DNA from: JAFASC01 sp034669505
GTDB taxonomy: Bacteria > Pseudomonadota > Alphaproteobacteria > Rhizobiales > Beijerinckiaceae
Length of the DNA: 33,299 nucleotides
Reading direction: 5' to 3'
NCBI GenBank assembly: GCA_034669505.1
Contig: JAXDNJ010000088.1
Span: forward strand, 1-33,299
The position numbers were made by a program, and so were the translations under genes. Shown here piece after piece: positions 31,172-33,299 of this stretch. Under the pieces are notes generated by a model. The model made no database searches and was not told the DNA's origin. It was given only the letters and a program-made list of their open reading frames with translations. The stretch's first letter is position 1. The number at the start of each line of letters is the position of its first letter.

Positions 31172-32125
31172 TCACTCCCACTCAAGCTCGGCGAAGCCTG
31201 CTGTGGCGTTGCGCGGATTGTATTCATCGAATAGCTGCCATTTCGGGCGTTCGGATTGGCCCGCTTTCTGAGCCGCGGCGCCGAGACTTTCGCCCGTTTT
31301 GATCATTCCCCTGATATCCTTCACGAGGCGAGTGAGATAGGTGCGCTCGGCCTCAAGTGCTTGCGGCCAGTCGGCTACGACAGGGCCATGGCCCGGCACG
31401 ACCTGTTTTGCCGGTATGGCGGCAAGCGCGTCCGCGAGCCGGAGAAACCCGAGCGCGCTGCCATCGACGATCGGCACATGGCTGAGAAACACAAGATCGC
31501 CGGAGAACAGCGTTCCCGTGCGTTTGTCGAGCACCGTGAGATCGCAATCGGTGTGCGCCGGAGGCCAGGCTTTCAGCACCAGTTCTCTGTTCCCCAGATC
31601 GATCGTGGTCTCATCCTGCACAGTCAAGGTGGGCGTGACGATCCGCACCTCGCCCATCAATTCGTCGCCGAGCATGCGGCGGAACGACGAAAGATAGAAC
31701 GCGCCGCGCGCCGCCAGCGCACGCGGCAGATTGGCATGGCCGAGGAAGGTCACATCGCGCGAATCAAACGCCGCATTGCCGAAGAGGTGATCGGGATGAA
31801 CATGCGTATTGATGACGTAGCGAATCGGTTTGTTCGTCACGCTTGCGATCGCCGCGGCAAGTCTGCGGCCCTCGCGCACGCTGCCGCCGGTGTCGATCAC
31901 CGCGACCGAATCCTCGCCGACGATGAAACCGATGTTGGCAATCGCGCCTTCATTGGCTTGCGTCGTCAGCTCGATCAAGCCTTCGTGCGCAAAAACGCCA
32001 GCTGCAATTTCTTTGAGCAGCAGTAACGGCTCAGCTTCCTTCGCAGATGCAACAAATGGAAACGTGCTAAGGATAGTGAGGGCATATGCGAGGTATGCCA
32101 GCGGGTTCTTATTGCGCTGCAACAC
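31172..32125 (-). CDS. Quinoprotein relay system zinc metallohydrolase
   Basis: A 317-residue exported metallo-beta-lactamase-fold hydrolase. The signal peptide runs to about VASAKEA. Metal ligands are His108, His110, Asp112 and His113 in NTHVHPDHLFGN, His191 in PPAHTDCDL, Asp210 in LFSGDLVFLSH and His246 in VPGHGPVV. The tail YNPRNATAGFAELEWE is distinctive for the 'relay' subgroup found beside SoxYZ-like carriers and quinoprotein dehydrogenases. Its chemistry is unproven; hydrolysis of a thioester or persulfide on the carrier Cys has been the obvious guess. Translation starts at a GTG. The gene diverges from xoxF, with 274 bases between starts, so both may answer to shared regulatory sites. 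Confidence 0.88.
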   Translation of the reverse strand: MLQRNKNPLAYLAYALTILSTFPFVASAKEAEPLLLLKEIAAGVFAHEGLIELTTQANEGAIANIGFIVGEDSVAVIDTGGSVREGRRLAAAIASVTNKPIRYVINTHVHPDHLFGNAAFDSRDVTFLGHANLPRALAARGAFYLSSFRRMLGDELMGEVRIVTPTLTVQDETTIDLGNRELVLKAWPPAHTDCDLTVLDKRTGTLFSGDLVFLSHVPIVDGSALGFLRLADALAAIPAKQVVPGHGPVVADWPQALEAERTYLTRLVKDIRGMIKTGESLGAAAQKAGQSERPKWQLFDEYNPRNATAGFAELEWE

Positions 32126-32399
32126 GCCTTTCTTCGCCTTTCACGCAAACGTCTGAAGACGAGTGTTGCACGCGCTAAGAGTCCGTCCTAGTCTCGCATT
32201 TGCTACCGGCTTCAAGAGATATCGGGATGGGAACTCGGTATTTCTTCGCAGGCAAGGCGGGGCTCTCGATCGCCCTTCGGCCTCGCTCATGTCGTGACAC
32301 GCTGCCGGAGCGTTTCCCAATCAAGGCTCGCTGTCGAAGCGAAACTCGAACTTTGTTCGCGTTCGATGGGGCCCATGACAGTCCTGTCGGGAGGAACTG
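32126..32399 (+). promoter_or_regulatory. Divergent promoter region between the relay hydrolase and xoxF
   Basis: This 274-base gap separates two outward-facing starts and must hold the promoters of both. The xoxF ribosome site GGGAGGAACTG ends it. A TGTC-GT-GACA interrupted palindrome lies at 32290-32299. I could not assign sigma boxes with confidence. A 66-codon frame (32200-32400) crosses the region but has no recognisable content. Confidence 0.45.
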
Positions 32400-33299
32400 A
32401 TGCGAAAAGTGTTGTTGTCTACTTGTCTCGGTGCTGCGGCCTTGTTCGCAGCCGGAGGCGCCTACGCGAACCAAGAATTGATGAAAATGTCGCAGAACCC
32501 GAAAGATTGGGTGATGCCGGCAGGCGACTACGCAAACACCCGTCATTCGGGATTGAAACAGATCACCACGGAGAACGTGAAGAATCTCACGCCGAAGTGG
32601 ACGTTCTCGACCGGCGTTCTGCGCGGTCATGAAGGCGCGCCGCTTGTTGTCGGCGACACGATGTATGTGCACACGCCTTTCCCGAATATCGTCTACGCGC
32701 TCGATCTGAACAACGACGGCAAAATCCTCTGGAAGTATGAGCCGAAGCAGGATCCGAACGTCATCCCGGTGATGTGCTGCGATACGGTCAATCGCGGCGT
32801 CTCGTACGGCGACGGCAAGGTGTTCCTGTACCAGGCCGACACGACGCTGGTCGCGCTCGACGCAAAGACCGGAAAAGTCGCATGGACCGCAAAGAACGGG
32901 GATCCGGGCAAAGGCGAGACCGGAACGGCAGCGCCGCACGTGATCAAGGACAAAGTGATCGTCGGCATTTCCGGCGGCGAATTCGGCGTCCGCGGCTCGG
33001 TCACAGCCTATGACATCAAGGACGGCAAGCAGATCTGGCGCGGCTATTCGATGGGGCCGGATTCCGACACGCTGATCGACCCCGACAAGACCACCCATCT
33101 CGGCAAGCCGGTCGGCAAGGATTCCGGCATCAATACTTGGGAAGGCGATCAGTGGAAGATCGGCGGCGGCACCACGTGGGGCTGGTACTCCTATGATCCC
33201 GAGTTGAATCTCGTCTATTACGGCTCCGGCAATCCCTCGACCTGGAACCCGGTGCAGCGTCCCGGCGACAACAGGTGGTCGATGTCGATCTGGGCGCGC
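32400..33299 (+). CDS. xoxF: XoxF-type PQQ-dependent methanol dehydrogenase (first 300 residues; runs off the right edge)
   Basis: Periplasmic quinoprotein that oxidises methanol (and often formaldehyde) and passes electrons to a cytochrome c. XoxF enzymes use a lanthanide with PQQ. The signal peptide ends AYA at residue 23. Propeller features include FSTGVLRGHEGAPLVVGDTM (PQQ-contacting Glu78), the vicinal disulfide pair Cys126-Cys127 in PVMCCDTVNRG, the metal-ligand Glu194 in GISGGEFGVRG, WGWYSYDPELNLVYYGSGNP with metal-ligand Asn278, and WNPVQRPGDNRWSMSIWAR. The overall pattern is XoxF rather than MxaF. The decisive extra Asp near the catalytic Asp lies beyond the window. The ATG at 32400 follows GGGAGGAACTG. 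The associated SoxYZ-like and hydrolase genes support the assignment. Confidence 0.93.
   Translation, partial: MRKVLLSTCLGAAALFAAGGAYANQELMKMSQNPKDWVMPAGDYANTRHSGLKQITTENVKNLTPKWTFSTGVLRGHEGAPLVVGDTMYVHTPFPNIVYALDLNNDGKILWKYEPKQDPNVIPVMCCDTVNRGVSYGDGKVFLYQADTTLVALDAKTGKVAWTAKNGDPGKGETGTAAPHVIKDKVIVGISGGEFGVRGSVTAYDIKDGKQIWRGYSMGPDSDTLIDPDKTTHLGKPVGKDSGINTWEGDQWKIGGGTTWGWYSYDPELNLVYYGSGNPSTWNPVQRPGDNRWSMSIWAR

Noticed and set aside
1..33299. tRNA, rRNA, CRISPR arrays, riboswitches, complete insertion sequences and attachment-site repeats
   Set aside because: Looked for in the intergenic regions by eye; none has a cloverleaf, spaced direct repeats, a known aptamer core or paired terminal inverted repeats that I could support.

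Overview
This window is high-GC chromosomal DNA from an alphaproteobacterium, most likely of the order Hyphomicrobiales. The evidence is a CcrM-type GANTC methyltransferase paired with rnhB, the cell-cycle regulator SciP, C4-pathway 5-aminolevulinate synthase, and a XoxF-type PQQ methanol dehydrogenase with its 'quinoprotein relay' accessory genes. The XoxF module suggests a methylotroph or facultative methylotroph (Beijerinckiaceae/Methylocystaceae/Xanthobacteraceae-like). The species cannot be fixed from the sequence alone. No rRNA, tRNA, CRISPR array or intact insertion sequence was seen.

Layout. 1-1169 (minus): 5' part of ccrM, cut by the window edge, and rnhB. 1377-3712 (plus): a single-span membrane protein, an exported class-C beta-lactamase-like serine hydrolase, and sciP. 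CtrA-like boxes lie 54 nt upstream of both the ccrM and sciP start codons. 3721-10307: a YbhN-like integral membrane protein diverging from mutM (fpg), an exported cupin, an ACS-family MFS transporter, a small beta-rich orphan protein, a Tat-signal fumarylacetoacetate hydrolase homologue and a WD40 protein. 10347-11394 looks acquired: a twice-frameshifted IS1595-type transposase remnant, followed by an AT-richer orphan membrane protein. 11530-13475: a DUF2937 protein and a second ACS-family MFS transporter.

13523-16912 (minus) is the most unusual block. A large acyl-CoA dehydrogenase and a crotonase (isomerase-like active site) are followed, with almost no spacing, by two contractile-injection-system spike genes: a gpV/gp5-like baseplate spike and a PAAR-like tip. 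No sheath, tube, baseplate wedge or ATPase gene is present in the window.

17022-27618: the tRNA t6A enzyme Sua5/TsaC, a small exported protein preceded by a CtrA-like box and a terminator-like leader hairpin, a PNPOx-fold flavoprotein, a BKACE-family enzyme, a YihY/BrkB membrane protein, a feruloyl-CoA-synthase-like ligase, a NitT/TauT-type ABC ATPase and permease without a binding protein, a RecD-like helicase and cyclopropane-fatty-acid synthase. 27619-28116 holds only a frameshifted remnant of a small exported protein. 28117-29812: hemA and a RidA-family protein, convergent.

29904-33299 is the lanthanide-methanol-dehydrogenase neighbourhood: a small Cys-containing exported protein, a fused SoxYZ-like carrier, a zinc metallohydrolase of the quinoprotein relay type and, divergently, the first 300 codons of xoxF. 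These would act together in the periplasm alongside PQQ-dependent alcohol oxidation.
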